Numbered from the stretch's first letter, positions 6,757-16,090 are shown. The stretch: 19,899 bases of DNA from Cytophagaceae bacterium (GCA_947471105.1 CANIYB010000004.1:1-19899), one strand, 5' to 3'. Numbers and translations are program-made. Notes: generated from the letters alone by a model not told the origin.

Positions 6757-8280
6757 CTACTCCCACTCAATAGTAGCCGGGGGTTTAGACGAAATATCAT
6801 ACACCACTCGATTCACTCCCTTGACTTGGTTAATGATTTCATTGGAAATCCGGCCTAAAAATTCATAGGGCAAATGGCACCAATCTGCCGTCATTCCATC
6901 CAAACTTGTCACAGCACGCAAGGCCACAACCTGCTCATAGGTACGTTCGTCGCCCATGACACCGACCGATTGGACAGGTAATAATATCGCTCCCGCTTGC
7001 CAAACTTGGTCATAAAGACCATCTTGCTTCAAGCCATTAATAAAAATCGCATCTACCTTTTGTAAAATATCCACTTTTTCAGGAGTAATATCCCCTAAAA
7101 TACGAATGGCCAATCCTGGTCCAGGGAAAGGATGACGACCTAAAATTTCTTGGGGTACGCCTAAAGTCTTGCCGACCAGCCGAACTTCATCTTTAAATAA
7201 AGTATTCAAAGGTTCTACGACCTTTAACTTCATGAAATCGGGTAATCCACCCACATTATGATGTGATTTTATCGTCGCCGAAGGACCATTTATACTTACA
7301 CTTTCAATGACATCTGGATAAATAGTTCCTTGGCCTAACCATGAAACCCCTTCGATCAAATGGGATTCTTGATCAAAAACGTCAATAAACGTTTTCCCTA
7401 TCGCCTTACGTTTTTCTTCAGGATCTGAAAGTCCAGCTAACGCATCATAAAAAAGCTTTTTTGCATTAACGCCCTTCACATTTAATCCCAAGGTATGGTA
7501 CGATTCCAATACCTGTTCAAATTCATTTTTACGCAATAATCCATTGTCGACAAAAATGCAATACAGATTTTTACCAATCGCCCGATGCAATAAAACGGCC
7601 GCCACCGAACTATCCACTCCCCCTGATAAACCTAAAACAACTTTATCATTTCCCAACTTCTCCTTTAAAGCGGCAATGGTCGTTTCAGCAAAGGAATCGG
7701 AAGTCCATGTTTGTGCACATCCAGAAATGCCCACCACAAAATTCTTAATCAATTCACTTCCCTCTGTGGAATGTGTAACCTCAGGATGAAATTGTATCCC
7801 AAATATCGGTTTTGATGTATGTGAAAATGCGGCGACACGCACCGTTTCGGTACTTCCAATCACCTCATATTCCTTTGGCAAATCCATGATGGTATCCCCA
7901 TGAGACATCCATACCTGGCTTTTTGCTGATAATCCATTCAATAAGGCACTTGATTTTTTAGAATCCATATGCGCCCTTCCATATTCTCGATGCGCAGACG
8001 CCTGCACAGATCCACCTCCCAAATGAGCTAATAATTGAGCTCCATAACAAATACCCAAAATAGGCCGATCACCAAATAAGCTCAAATCAACACTAGGCGA
8101 ATTTGCATCACGAACCGAACAAGGGCTACCTGACAAAATAATCCCTTTCACGGAATCGTCTAAAACTGGGATTTTGTTATAAGGATGTATCTCGCAATAC
8201 ACTTTAATTTCTCGTACTCGCCGAGCAATTAACTGTGTTACCTGAGAACCAAAGTCAAGGATAATAATCTTTTCCGCCAT
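6757..8280 (-). CDS. guaA: GMP synthase (glutamine-hydrolysing)
   Basis: Aminates XMP to GMP using ATP and glutamine, the last step of guanine nucleotide synthesis. The protein has 507 residues, normal for the fused bacterial enzyme. The class I glutamine amidotransferase domain has ILDFGSQVTQLIARRVRE at 7-24, nucleophile C78 (GICYGAQ), and H165 and E167 (FHPE). The ATP-pyrophosphatase loop SGGVDSS is at 219-225. The C-terminal dimerisation domain carries RHPFPGPGLAIRI and ends PPATIEWE, the usual terminus. It lies 71 nt downstream of the namZ-like gene on the same strand and may be read from that transcript. The short leader has no exact TAnnTTTG box; the nearest is GACCTTTG. Downstream lies the inverted heptad array. 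Confidence 0.97.
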   Translation of the reverse strand: MAEKIIILDFGSQVTQLIARRVREIKVYCEIHPYNKIPVLDDSVKGIILSGSPCSVRDANSPSVDLSLFGDRPILGICYGAQLLAHLGGGSVQASAHREYGRAHMDSKKSSALLNGLSAKSQVWMSHGDTIMDLPKEYEVIGSTETVRVAAFSHTSKPIFGIQFHPEVTHSTEGSELIKNFVVGISGCAQTWTSDSFAETTIAALKEKLGNDKVVLGLSGGVDSSVAAVLLHRAIGKNLYCIFVDNGLLRKNEFEQVLESYHTLGLNVKGVNAKKLFYDALAGLSDPEEKRKAIGKTFIDVFDQESHLIEGVSWLGQGTIYPDVIESVSINGPSATIKSHHNVGGLPDFMKLKVVEPLNTLFKDEVRLVGKTLGVPQEILGRHPFPGPGLAIRILGDITPEKVDILQKVDAIFINGLKQDGLYDQVWQAGAILLPVQSVGVMGDERTYEQVVALRAVTSLDGMTADWCHLPYEFLGRISNEIINQVKGVNRVVYDISSKPPATIEWE

Positions 8281-8351
8281 ACGAATTGATAAAAAATAAA
8301 CAGCAAAGGTCGGAAATTTAAGTCAAAAACCGATTATTCCTTTAGAAAAAT

Positions 8352-9517
8352 CTAATGGTATAATAAATAACGTAAACGCATTTGCGAATAGACTTTCAAA
8401 GCGGGTTCCCAAGAAGCACGAATTTGAGCTTCCGTTTGGCCCGCTAGCATTTGCTTGCGTAAAGTATCTGTACCGGCCAACTTATCGAAAAAAGATGGGC
8501 TTGAAAAGAAGCTTTCGTTTTTACCCATCTTGTTGAAAAAATAAAGCAAGTACTTTAAACTGAATCCTAATTGGCGCACCGGTATTGTTGTCAAATTAAA
8601 CCCAAAACAAAGTTTACCCTTTTGAGGAGGATCCATCGCTCCCGCCATAGGCACAGGGGTAAAATGATAATCACCAGCACCTTCCAACGGAAGGCCAGCC
8701 ACCTGAAATTGCGTATTTGTTCCTCGGCCTATACTGACAGGCGTCGCTTCAAACAGGCAAAGTGAAGGATATAAACCAATGGATTGATCATTTGGCAAAT
8801 TAGGAGATGGGGGAATCGTTATGTGCACAATAGCATCATGCGCGTAATTCTGCACGGGAATCACTTTCAAATCACAAACCACTTGATTCGCTAACCAACC
8901 TTCGCCGTTAATCATTTTCGCTAATTCGCCCATCGTACAACCGTGAACAATTGGAATAGGATTTAGGCCCACAAATGAGGCAAATTGACGATCTAAAACG
9001 GGGCCATCGACATAATGTCCATTGGGATTAGCGCGATCTAGAATGAGCAATGGAACCTTGTTTTCAGCACAGGCCTCCATGACATAATGAAGCGTAGAAC
9101 TATAGGTATAGAATCGAACACCTACATCCTGAATATCAAAACAACGATATCTACATTTTTCAAGTCATCCGGGGTCGGTTTTTTATGTGTTCCGTATAAG
9201 GAAATAATGGGCAATCCCGTTTTTTGATCAACACTATCGTCCACATGTGCCCCCGCATCTGCACTTCCTCTAAATCCATGCTCTGGAGCAAAAATTTTAG
9301 TGACTTGAACGCCGGAGGCCAACAAGCTATCCGCCAAATGTGTCTTTAAAATAACGGAAGTGTGATTCACCACAAGGGCTACTTTTTTATTCTTCAATAA
9401 ATGCACGTAGGATCTTGTGGAATAGGCTCCTGGCATAGGATTGCCTGTCTGCTGTGCCGGCAAGGAATAAAAAATGAACAATAATAAGATTAGCTTGTAG
9501 AATCGAATCAATAGCAT
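8352..9517 (-). pseudogene. namZ: NamZ-like exo-beta-N-acetylmuramidase (DUF1343, GH171) split by a one-base frameshift
   Basis: NamZ releases terminal MurNAc from peptidoglycan fragments for recycling. The 5' part (9517-9122) begins with a signal peptide (LLLFIFYSLPAQ), continues APEHGFRG and YGTHKKPTPDDLKNVDIVV, then runs into a stop. The 3' part continues in another frame with MEACAENKVPLLILDRANPNG, INGEGWL, SIGRGTNTQF and the typical end MRLRYLLY. Adding one T to the four-T run (A4 at 9138-9141 on the plus strand) restores VVFDIQDVGVRFYTYSS, continuing STLHYVMEAC: the exact conserved family sequence across the break. The repaired protein would be 388 residues, full length for the family. 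Everything else looks intact, so this is either a very recent mutation or a homopolymer error in the sequence. No slippery heptamer supports programmed shifting. If real, the C-terminal two thirds are lost. Confidence 0.85.
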
Positions 9518-9535
9518 TTTCTTTGCGTGTTAAAT

Positions 9536-9559
9536 TATCAGGTCAAATATCTGATATTT
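9536..9559. promoter_or_regulatory. Overlapping palindromes in the divergent namZ / ABC-permease gap
   Basis: AAATATC-T-GATATTT (9545-9559) is a perfect 7-bp-arm dyad. An overlapping pair, TATCAG (9536-9541) and CTGATA (9551-9556), uses part of the same bases. It is centred in the 71-nt gap between two divergent start codons, where a shared operator would be expected. It is AT-only in large part, so chance cannot be excluded. A weak -7-like TAAACTTG lies 3' of it for the permease. Confidence 0.25.
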
Positions 9560-9588
9560 TTTTAGCATTATAAACTTGTGAATTAAAA

Positions 9589-10797
9589 ATGAATTTTCCC
9601 TTATTCGTAGCTCGTCGGATTAGAAATACGCAAGAAACTTCATTTTCTAAGACCGTCACGTGGGTTGGCGTAGGAACGATATCATTAGGCATTAGCATTA
9701 TTCTGATTGCTTTTTCAATTCTATTTGGGTTCAAATCAGCCATTCAAGAAAAATTAACAAGTTTTTCGGGAGATATACGTGTCAGTAAATTGAGTGGCAA
9801 TCATTCGATTTCAGAAAGTCCCATTTATAAAAATATGGCGTGGGAAAAGTCGGTCGCTCAGCTACCCTACATCAATCATATTCAATCCCACATTCAAAAA
9901 CCAGGTATCCTTGTTGGCAAAACAGGACTTGCCGGAATTGTCATCAAAGGAATTGGCCAGGATATGCCACATGCTCAAATCAAAAACAATCTAATCAAAG
10001 GTCTCCCCTATTTAAAAAATTCACAGGATGTCATCATTAGCCAGATTCTTGCCAAGCAATTAAAAATCAGCATGAATCAAAGTCTAATTTTGTACTTTTT
10101 GAGCCAACCCGAGCGGCCTAGAAAAGTTAAAGTAACCGGAATTTATGAAACGGGATTAGATGAATTAGATAAAATTTTTATCCTAGCTGACCTAGATTGG
10201 GTTCGGAAAATGAATGGTTGGAGCGCAGATTCCCTAGGTAGTTATGAAGTCATTCTTAAAAAAGGAGTGGATTTGAACCAATCAGCCTATTATTTAGAAA
10301 AGGATTTACCGACCGAATGGAAATTAGAGACCATCATAGAATTATACCCATCCCTATTTGACTGGATGAATATGTTGGACCGCAACATTGTCATCTTTAT
10401 TTCTCTTCTGCTAATAGTTGCTTGCTTTAACCTCATCGCCACGCTTTGGGTATTAATCATGGAAAGAATTCCTATGGTCGGTTTACTAAAAGCGTTAGGT
10501 AGCTCTCAAAAACAAATAAGAACCATTTTTTGGTGGAACGGATTCTTTATTTTGCTTAGAGGATTGCTGATCGGCAATTTAATTGCCATCATTTTTTGCT
10601 ACATTCAATATACCTATAAACTGATCCCGTTAGATCCAGAAAATTACTATATGACCTCCGTACCCATCCTTTGGGATACACCTACCTGGATATATGTCAA
10701 TGTAGGAACATGTCTTTTAGTAGCCCTAACCATAACTATACCTACTTTATTTATTAAAAAAATAGACCCCAAAGATGCCATCAATTACAAAAATTAA
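9589..10797 (+). CDS. ABC transporter permease, FtsX/LolC-LolE type
   Basis: A 402-residue inner-membrane protein of the MacB/FtsX fold. One transmembrane helix at about 24-50 is followed by a large periplasmic domain (~51-266, containing the VSKLSG and GIGQDMP stretches). Three C-terminal helices follow at about 267-291, 315-340 and 366-388. The cytoplasmic loop MERIPMVGLLKALGSSQKQI is the characteristic FtsX-family coupling segment. Lipoprotein-releasing permeases (LolC/LolE) of Bacteroidota have this layout and hand lipoproteins to the outer membrane sorting chain. No ATPase (LolD) gene is nearby, so the substrate is not proven by context. The reading frame overlaps the next gene by 23 nt, which suggests coupled translation. 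Confidence 0.85.
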   Translation: MNFPLFVARRIRNTQETSFSKTVTWVGVGTISLGISIILIAFSILFGFKSAIQEKLTSFSGDIRVSKLSGNHSISESPIYKNMAWEKSVAQLPYINHIQSHIQKPGILVGKTGLAGIVIKGIGQDMPHAQIKNNLIKGLPYLKNSQDVIISQILAKQLKISMNQSLILYFLSQPERPRKVKVTGIYETGLDELDKIFILADLDWVRKMNGWSADSLGSYEVILKKGVDLNQSAYYLEKDLPTEWKLETIIELYPSLFDWMNMLDRNIVIFISLLLIVACFNLIATLWVLIMERIPMVGLLKALGSSQKQIRTIFWWNGFFILLRGLLIGNLIAIIFCYIQYTYKLIPLDPENYYMTSVPILWDTPTWIYVNVGTCLLVALTITIPTLFIKKIDPKDAINYKN

Positions 10798-12658
10798 AAA
10801 CGTTCGATATCTATTCATCGCTTCGTTCCTATTCATCAGCGTTTATTTATCTGGACAAAATACCATCGTTTATTCCATTGATTTGAATAAACTCACCCAC
10901 GATAAATTAAGTGTCCAAGTAAAAACGCCCAAATTCAAGGAAGACCAAATTGACTTTTTCTTCCCTAAAATCGTTCCCGGAACGTATGCGAATTATGACT
11001 TTGGGAGATATATAAGCGATTTTCAAGCTTTTGATGCGCAAGGAAAAAGTTTATCGGTCGTAAAAAAGAATGTAAATCAATACCAAATTAAAAATGCTGT
11101 TAAATTAACTCGCATTACCTACCAAGTAGACGATACTTGGGATAGCCCGGAAATTGACGGCGAATATGTATTTGAACCCGCGGGGACTTCCTTCCAAAAA
11201 GATACTTTGTTTGCCTTAAATACGCATGGATTTTTAGGCTATTTCAAAGGATTTGAAAAGAATAAAATCGAGTTAGAAATTAATAAACCCACATTTATGG
11301 TGGGAACTTCATCCTTGAAAAGCGACCTTAAAAGCAGTCCCACTCAAGATATTTTCAAGGCAAATTCATACTATGAAATCGTAGATTCCCCCTTCATGTA
11401 TGCGAAACCTGATACGACTATTCTAAAAATCGGAAACGTAGAAATCGTTATTTCCTTATTTACACCCAACAAAACCATAATCGCAGAGGAAATAGCACAA
11501 AAAATCAAGCCGCTTTTAGAAGCGCAAAAAAACTATTTGGGAGGTAACTTACCGATTCAGCGTTATGCATTTTTAATCATTCTGTCGGACAACCTGAAAA
11601 ATGGTAGTTATGGTGCCCTAGAACACGCTAAATCTTCATTTTACTATTTACCTGAGGGAGATATTTCAGGTTTAGGCCAGACGATTTTAGACATTTGTGC
11701 CCATGAATTCTTCCACATTGTAACCCCTTTAAACATTCATTCGGAGGAGATAGGAAATTTTGATTTTAACCAACCCAAAATGTCCAAGCATTTATGGCTA
11801 TATGAAGGTCTAACTGAGTATGCTGCCCATCACATGCAATTGAAATATGGGCTCATAAAATTACCTCAATTCATGCAAACGATCCAAGAGAAATGGGAGA
11901 CGATGCAAATGCAATTTGACGATAAAATTCCCTTCACCGAAATGAGTAAAAAGGTCTTAGATACGTATAAAGATCAATATAGCAATGTATACCAAAAAGG
12001 AGCTTTATTGGGTTTTGGGCTAGATTTATTGTTGAGAAAAGAGTCCAATGGTGCGTATGGAACCCAACAAATGATGCAAGATTTAGCTAAAATTTATGGT
12101 CCCAATAAATCCTTTAAAGACGATGAATTATTTGATCAATTAATCCAAGTAACTAAATTCCCTAGCCTAAAAGAATACTTCAATAACTATGTGGCAGGAA
12201 ACAAAAAAATTCCGTTAAATGACTGGCTCAATAGCATAGGATATGAAATTGATCCCAATAAAAAAGATACCGTTAAAACGTTAGGATTTGATTATCAAAC
12301 ACTTAATATAAATTCAGAAACGAAACGGGCGTTTATAGGTAGTGAGTTAGGAATTAATGCCTTTGGAAATGAACTCCATTTAAAAGCTAAAGACGAACTA
12401 GTCTCCGTGAACCAATTGCCCGTTGACCTACCTAATTTTGTCAAAAACACCCAACAAGTATTATCAAATATAAAAGCGGGTGATTTACTTACCTTAGAAA
12501 TCGCGCGATCAAACGACAAGGGTGGATTTGAAACATTCAAATTAGCCGCCCCGTTTCAGTTTACGATTCAAGCTAGTAGAAAATCCATTAATGAACTTAT
12601 TTTACCTTCAAGAAAGCAAATCAAATTGCGGGAAGATTGGATGAAGCCTAATCCTTAA
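10775..12658 (+). CDS. M61 family metallopeptidase (glycyl aminopeptidase-like) with C-terminal PDZ-like region
   Basis: A 627-residue exported zinc peptidase. The signal peptide is YLFIASFLFISVYLSGQ. The N-terminal beta domain has the family's PKIVPGTYANYDFGRYI stretch. The gluzincin site is HEFFH (H310, E311, H314) with the third ligand E344 in LWLYEGLTEY. The helical domain contains YQKGALLGFGLDLLLR. The C-terminal ~130 residues contain a PDZ-like strand-turn (KDELVSVNQLPV) and a lysine-rich end. M61 enzymes favour N-terminal Gly or Ala in peptides; the precise substrate here is unknown. The only ATG is at 10775, inside the permease gene's last 23 nt. The 3' end overlaps the symporter gene by 11 nt, tail to tail, so no terminator fits between them. 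Confidence 0.9.
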   Translation: MPSITKIKNVRYLFIASFLFISVYLSGQNTIVYSIDLNKLTHDKLSVQVKTPKFKEDQIDFFFPKIVPGTYANYDFGRYISDFQAFDAQGKSLSVVKKNVNQYQIKNAVKLTRITYQVDDTWDSPEIDGEYVFEPAGTSFQKDTLFALNTHGFLGYFKGFEKNKIELEINKPTFMVGTSSLKSDLKSSPTQDIFKANSYYEIVDSPFMYAKPDTTILKIGNVEIVISLFTPNKTIIAEEIAQKIKPLLEAQKNYLGGNLPIQRYAFLIILSDNLKNGSYGALEHAKSSFYYLPEGDISGLGQTILDICAHEFFHIVTPLNIHSEEIGNFDFNQPKMSKHLWLYEGLTEYAAHHMQLKYGLIKLPQFMQTIQEKWETMQMQFDDKIPFTEMSKKVLDTYKDQYSNVYQKGALLGFGLDLLLRKESNGAYGTQQMMQDLAKIYGPNKSFKDDELFDQLIQVTKFPSLKEYFNNYVAGNKKIPLNDWLNSIGYEIDPNKKDTVKTLGFDYQTLNINSETKRAFIGSELGINAFGNELHLKAKDELVSVNQLPVDLPNFVKNTQQVLSNIKAGDLLTLEIARSNDKGGFETFKLAAPFQFTIQASRKSINELILPSRKQIKLREDWMKPNP

Positions 12659-13916
12659 TTTCAGCTACGGGTGCGACAAATTCTTTTTCATGCTTAGCAA
12701 TCCAAACCGTGGCTACTCCATTGCCAATAAAATTAGTGATGGCGCGGGCCTCTGACATAAATCGGTCTACCCCCAACAAAAGCGCTAAACCCTCCAAAGG
12801 TATCACTTGGAGTGCGGTCAGCGTCGAAGCCAACACCACAAATCCACTGCCAGTCACTCCGGCGGCGCCCTTGCTCGTCACCATTAAAACTCCAATGATG
12901 GTCAACAATTGGCCATAGGATAAATCAATGCCATATACCTGAGCTAAAAACAAAGTAGCCATGGATAAATAAATACTAGTTCCATCTAAATTAAAAGAAT
13001 ATCCGGCTGGAACGACAAGGCCAACGACCGATTTTGAACAGCCCATTTTCTCTAATTTTTTCATCAGCGACGGTAAAGCTGCTTCGGATGAAGAAGTACC
13101 TAATACAATTAATAATTCTTCTTTAATGAATTTCAAAAAGCTCCAAATTCGTTCGCCGCAACTACGCATCACAAAGCCTAAAACGATAAAAACAAATATT
13201 CCCATCGTCACATACACTGAAATCATCAATTTAGCTAGGGGCAATAAAGAATGAATCCCAAACTTTCCAATCGTAAAGGCCATCCCACCCAAGGCACCCA
13301 AAGGAGCTAAATACATGATAACATGTAAACCCTTAAAAACCCAATCCGAGGCTTGGTGCATGCCAGAAATCATTTTTGCCTTTCGAGTAATGAAAGTTAA
13401 AAGGACTCCAAAAATCAAAGAGAAAATCAATACTTGGATCGTGAAATTTTCTTTTAAAAACATGAGCCAACTAAAATCTGCGGCTTTTTGAGTATACTTT
13501 GAAATATCACCACCGGCCACATCATCCCGAATGACCCCGATTCCTGGTTGGAGTATTTTAGAAACCGCCAACCCTATCACCAATGCCAGAGTCGTAATGA
13601 CTTCAAAATACAATAAGGCCTTTCCACCTACACGACCTACCTTTTTCAAATTGCCCATGTTAACAATTCCCAAACTGATGGTCAAGAAAATGATCGGATG
13701 GATAAATAATTTGACTAAACTGATAAATATCCCACTAAACATCTCACTTAAAGAAGGACCAAAACTAATTTCGGTTCCCAGCAAGGAGTAATTAATTTTC
13801 TTGTCAAATACAGGGTATAGCGCAATGTCAGGTCTAAAATGACCTACAATAACACCAATAACAATGGAAAGGAGAACCCAGAAAGTAAGGTTTGAGGTAA
13901 TATTATTCTTTTTCAT
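12648..13916 (-). CDS. Dicarboxylate/amino acid:cation symporter (DctA/GltP-type, DAACS family)
   Basis: A 422-residue inner-membrane secondary transporter that imports C4-dicarboxylates or acidic amino acids with Na+ or H+. It has eight predicted helices, many of them long hydrophobic stretches from residue 9 onward. The two re-entrant hairpin signatures are present: the serine-rich GTSSSEAALPS (273-283) and the cation/substrate segment with NLDGTS at 309-314. MVTSKGAAGVTGSGF follows. The conserved architecture is complete and no key residue is missing. Which substrate it prefers (succinate/malate/fumarate or glutamate/aspartate) cannot be read safely. It starts 20 nt from an exact -7 box and is divergent from trxB. 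Its last 11 nt overlap the M61 gene. Confidence 0.93.
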   Translation of the reverse strand: MKKNNITSNLTFWVLLSIVIGVIVGHFRPDIALYPVFDKKINYSLLGTEISFGPSLSEMFSGIFISLVKLFIHPIIFLTISLGIVNMGNLKKVGRVGGKALLYFEVITTLALVIGLAVSKILQPGIGVIRDDVAGGDISKYTQKAADFSWLMFLKENFTIQVLIFSLIFGVLLTFITRKAKMISGMHQASDWVFKGLHVIMYLAPLGALGGMAFTIGKFGIHSLLPLAKLMISVYVTMGIFVFIVLGFVMRSCGERIWSFLKFIKEELLIVLGTSSSEAALPSLMKKLEKMGCSKSVVGLVVPAGYSFNLDGTSIYLSMATLFLAQVYGIDLSYGQLLTIIGVLMVTSKGAAGVTGSGFVVLASTLTALQVIPLEGLALLLGVDRFMSEARAITNFIGNGVATVWIAKHEKEFVAPVAEIKD

Positions 13917-13936
13917 TCGTTAGAAAGAGGTTTAAG

Positions 13937-13967
13937 CAAAAGTAATAATTATTGATAATAAAACATC
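13937..13967 (-). promoter_or_regulatory. Promoter of the dicarboxylate symporter gene
   Basis: On the minus strand TACTTTTG (13944-13937) matches the Bacteroidota -7 consensus TAnnTTTG exactly. A TG about 19 nt upstream stands where the weak -33 element is expected. The box is 20 nt from the ATG, giving a very short leader. The -33 part is poor, so the call rests on the -7 box and its position. Confidence 0.45.
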
Positions 13968-13987
13968 GTTTGGGAATCTGCTGAGTT

Positions 13988-14015
13988 TTGCCGAATTTTA
14001 CAAGCTATTTATTTG
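13988..14015 (+). promoter_or_regulatory. Likely trxB promoter
   Basis: TTG at 13988-13990 and TTTATTTG at 14008-14015 (one mismatch from TAnnTTTG) are separated by 17 nt, within the range seen for Bacteroidota vegetative promoters. The box ends 17 nt before the trxB ATG. The presence of a promoter in this stretch also argues against the TTG at 13988 being the start codon. Confidence 0.35.
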
Positions 14016-14032
14016 CCTCAATTTCAAAGTTT

Positions 14033-14971
14033 ATGTCAGAAAAAATCAAGTGTTTAATTATAGGTTCGGGTCCTGCAGGTTATACAGCTGCTATTTATGC
14101 TTCTCGTGCAGGTTTGCATCCTGTTATGTACATGGGAGGCCAACCAGGAGGCCAGTTAACCACAACCACTGAAGTAGATAATTTTCCTGGATATCCGACC
14201 GGCGTGGATGGTCCAACCATGATGATTGATTTAGAAAATCAAGCCAAGCGATTTGGAACGGATGTTCGTCACGGATTAGCGGAAAAAGTAGATTTTACAT
14301 CCCAACCGAAAAAAGTTTGGATTGACAATGGAGATGAAATTGAAGCAGATTCCATCATTATAGCCACTGGTGCATCAGCGAAGTGGCTTGGCCTAGAAGG
14401 AGAAACTACTTACAATGGTTTAGGCGTTTCAGCCTGTGCTGTTTGTGATGGATTTTTCTATCGAAATCAAATCGTTGCCGTGGTGGGAGCGGGAGATACA
14501 GCCGCAGAAGAAGCCAGTTATTTGGCTAATTTATGTACCAAAGTCCACATGATTGTGCGCAGGGATGAAATGAGAGCTTCTTTAATCATGCAAGATCGGG
14601 TTAAAAATAATCCCAAAATTGAAATTCATTGGAACTCAGAGACCGAAGAAATCCTAGGGGATTCGACAGGCGTAACAGGTATCCGTTTGAAAAATAGGGT
14701 CAGTGGAGCTACGGAAGAAATTGCCTTAACGGGATTTTTTGTAGCCATTGGCCATCAACCCAACACGTCCATTTTCAAAGGTGTGTTAGCCATGGATGAT
14801 CAAGAATATTTAATCACAGAAAAAGGAAGTACTCGGACCAATGTGGAAGGCGTATTTGCTTGTGGAGATGTGCAAGATTCAACGTACCGACAAGCCGTTA
14901 CGGCAGCTGGAACAGGTTGCATGGCAGCATTAGACGCGGAAAGGTGGTTGGCCTCCAATCAATTACATTAA
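14033..14971 (+). CDS. trxB: Thioredoxin-disulfide reductase
   Basis: A cytoplasmic FAD enzyme that passes electrons from NADPH to thioredoxin. The protein has 312 residues, standard for the low-molecular-weight class. The FAD-binding GSGPAGYTAA is near residue 11, the redox-active CAVC has C135 and C138, the NADPH-binding GAGDTAAEEA is near residue 155, and the closing FAD motif GVFACGDVQD is followed by the conserved YRQAVTAAGTGCMAA. The intact CxxC pair makes it a thioredoxin reductase rather than a bacillithiol-disulfide reductase (YpdA/Bdr) or a ferredoxin-NADP reductase, which lack it. The ATG at 14033 is chosen over a TTG 15 codons upstream. It is first in a run with the M23 gene (8 nt later) and bshB1. 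Confidence 0.96.
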   Translation: MSEKIKCLIIGSGPAGYTAAIYASRAGLHPVMYMGGQPGGQLTTTTEVDNFPGYPTGVDGPTMMIDLENQAKRFGTDVRHGLAEKVDFTSQPKKVWIDNGDEIEADSIIIATGASAKWLGLEGETTYNGLGVSACAVCDGFFYRNQIVAVVGAGDTAAEEASYLANLCTKVHMIVRRDEMRASLIMQDRVKNNPKIEIHWNSETEEILGDSTGVTGIRLKNRVSGATEEIALTGFFVAIGHQPNTSIFKGVLAMDDQEYLITEKGSTRTNVEGVFACGDVQDSTYRQAVTAAGTGCMAALDAERWLASNQLH

Positions 14972-14979
14972 TCATTTTG

Positions 14980-16089
14980 ATGAATTTAAAGACGATATTT
15001 TTAGCGGCAATCTTTTTATTTCCTTGCTTTTTATCCAAAGCACAGGAGAGAAAATTATTTAAAAAGAACACCAAAATTGAATATAAAAGTCAGGCACAGC
15101 TCTATCAAGAACAGAGTAAAAAGAGTGATTTAGACGAATTACCCCCTTTACAATTTAGAACAGAATCTGAATCCGGATCTACGGCCATTGGAGGTTCTGA
15201 AATGCAAGAGCGAAAATATGAGCCTTTAAAAGTCATTAACCCGACCATCAGTAATTTTGACACGACGTCGATCGACGAAGGGGAAGCCTTGGTAGTGGAA
15301 ATCGAAGAAGAAAATGCACCGGAAGGAAGTGAAGATTTTGTTTCCGTTGCCTCATATTATTCGATTTGGGATACGCAAAGTATAGATCCTTATGACATCA
15401 ATGCCAAGGATTTCGACGAACCCATCGATTTAGAATTGTATAATTTGGCCGCAGGCAAAAATTGGTCAGCACCTTTAGCCTCAGTCAAACAAACAAGTCC
15501 ATTTGGGCCTCGTTGGGGCCGATTACACGCGGGAGTTGATCTCGATTTAGAAACGGGTTACCCAGTTTATTCAGCCTTTGATGGAATTGTGCGGATGGCC
15601 AGTGTCGACTGGGGAGGATATGGAAAGTTTATGGTTGTCAGACATTATAATGGTTTAGAAACACTTTATGGTCACCTTTCCAAGCAATCTTTAGAAGCAG
15701 GAACCTTTGTCAAAGCTGGGGATGAAATAGGTTTAGGCGGAAATACAGGAAGAAGTACCGGTTCTCATTTGCATTTTGAGACTCGTTTTGAAGGGAATCC
15801 ATTTAACCCCAATCAAGTATTTAATTTTGGTACGGGTGAGCCTCTTTCTGACCATTTATTGATTACAGCTCAGACATTTAATACACGAGCATTATCACTC
15901 AGAAACGAATATGGTAGTGTTGGAGAAAAAATCAGAACAAGACGTAAAGCTTGGACTAGAGTTCGCAATGGAGATTCCTTGTATTCGATTGCACAAAGGG
16001 CTGGAATGTCCGTTTCTAAATTAGCCAGATTGAATGGTTTGCGATTATCGTCAACGATTCGAGCCGGAAGACGTTTAAGAATTCATTGA
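14980..16089 (+). CDS. M23 family peptidoglycan endopeptidase with C-terminal LysM domain
   Basis: A 369-residue exported wall enzyme. The signal peptide is MNLKTIFLAAIFLFPCFLSKAQ. A low-complexity acidic linker (EGEALVVEIEEENAPEG region) comes before the lysostaphin-fold domain (~165-285), which has PFGPRWGRLHAGVD with zinc ligands H183 and D187, catalytic-site H232 (LYGHL), and HLHFE with H263 and zinc ligand H265. All M23 catalytic residues are present, so it should be an active DD/LD-endopeptidase cutting peptide cross-links, not a degenerate EnvC/NlpD-type activator. The last ~44 residues (VRNGDSLYSIAQRAGMS to the end) are one LysM peptidoglycan-binding motif. The true ATG is 14980, 8 nt after the trxB stop; an earlier start would lie inside trxB. 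The stop is 1 nt from bshB1. Confidence 0.92.
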   Translation: MNLKTIFLAAIFLFPCFLSKAQERKLFKKNTKIEYKSQAQLYQEQSKKSDLDELPPLQFRTESESGSTAIGGSEMQERKYEPLKVINPTISNFDTTSIDEGEALVVEIEEENAPEGSEDFVSVASYYSIWDTQSIDPYDINAKDFDEPIDLELYNLAAGKNWSAPLASVKQTSPFGPRWGRLHAGVDLDLETGYPVYSAFDGIVRMASVDWGGYGKFMVVRHYNGLETLYGHLSKQSLEAGTFVKAGDEIGLGGNTGRSTGSHLHFETRFEGNPFNPNQVFNFGTGEPLSDHLLITAQTFNTRALSLRNEYGSVGEKIRTRRKAWTRVRNGDSLYSIAQRAGMSVSKLARLNGLRLSSTIRAGRRLRIH

Positions 16090-16090
16090 T

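Noticed and set aside
8571..8765. Plus-strand open frame opposite the namZ-like gene
   Set aside because: It is antisense to a conserved coding segment and has no recognisable motif.
9100..9160. Programmed ribosomal frameshift in the namZ-like gene
   Set aside because: The zero-frame codons GTT-TTG do not form an X-XXY-YYZ slippery heptamer and tRNA re-pairing after a -1 slip would be poor. A missing base in the T run explains the break more simply.
14033..14971. Bacillithiol-disulfide reductase (YpdA/Bdr) suggested by the nearby bshB1
   Set aside because: The CAVC redox pair and the standard thioredoxin reductase motif order are present; YpdA-type enzymes lack this CxxC.
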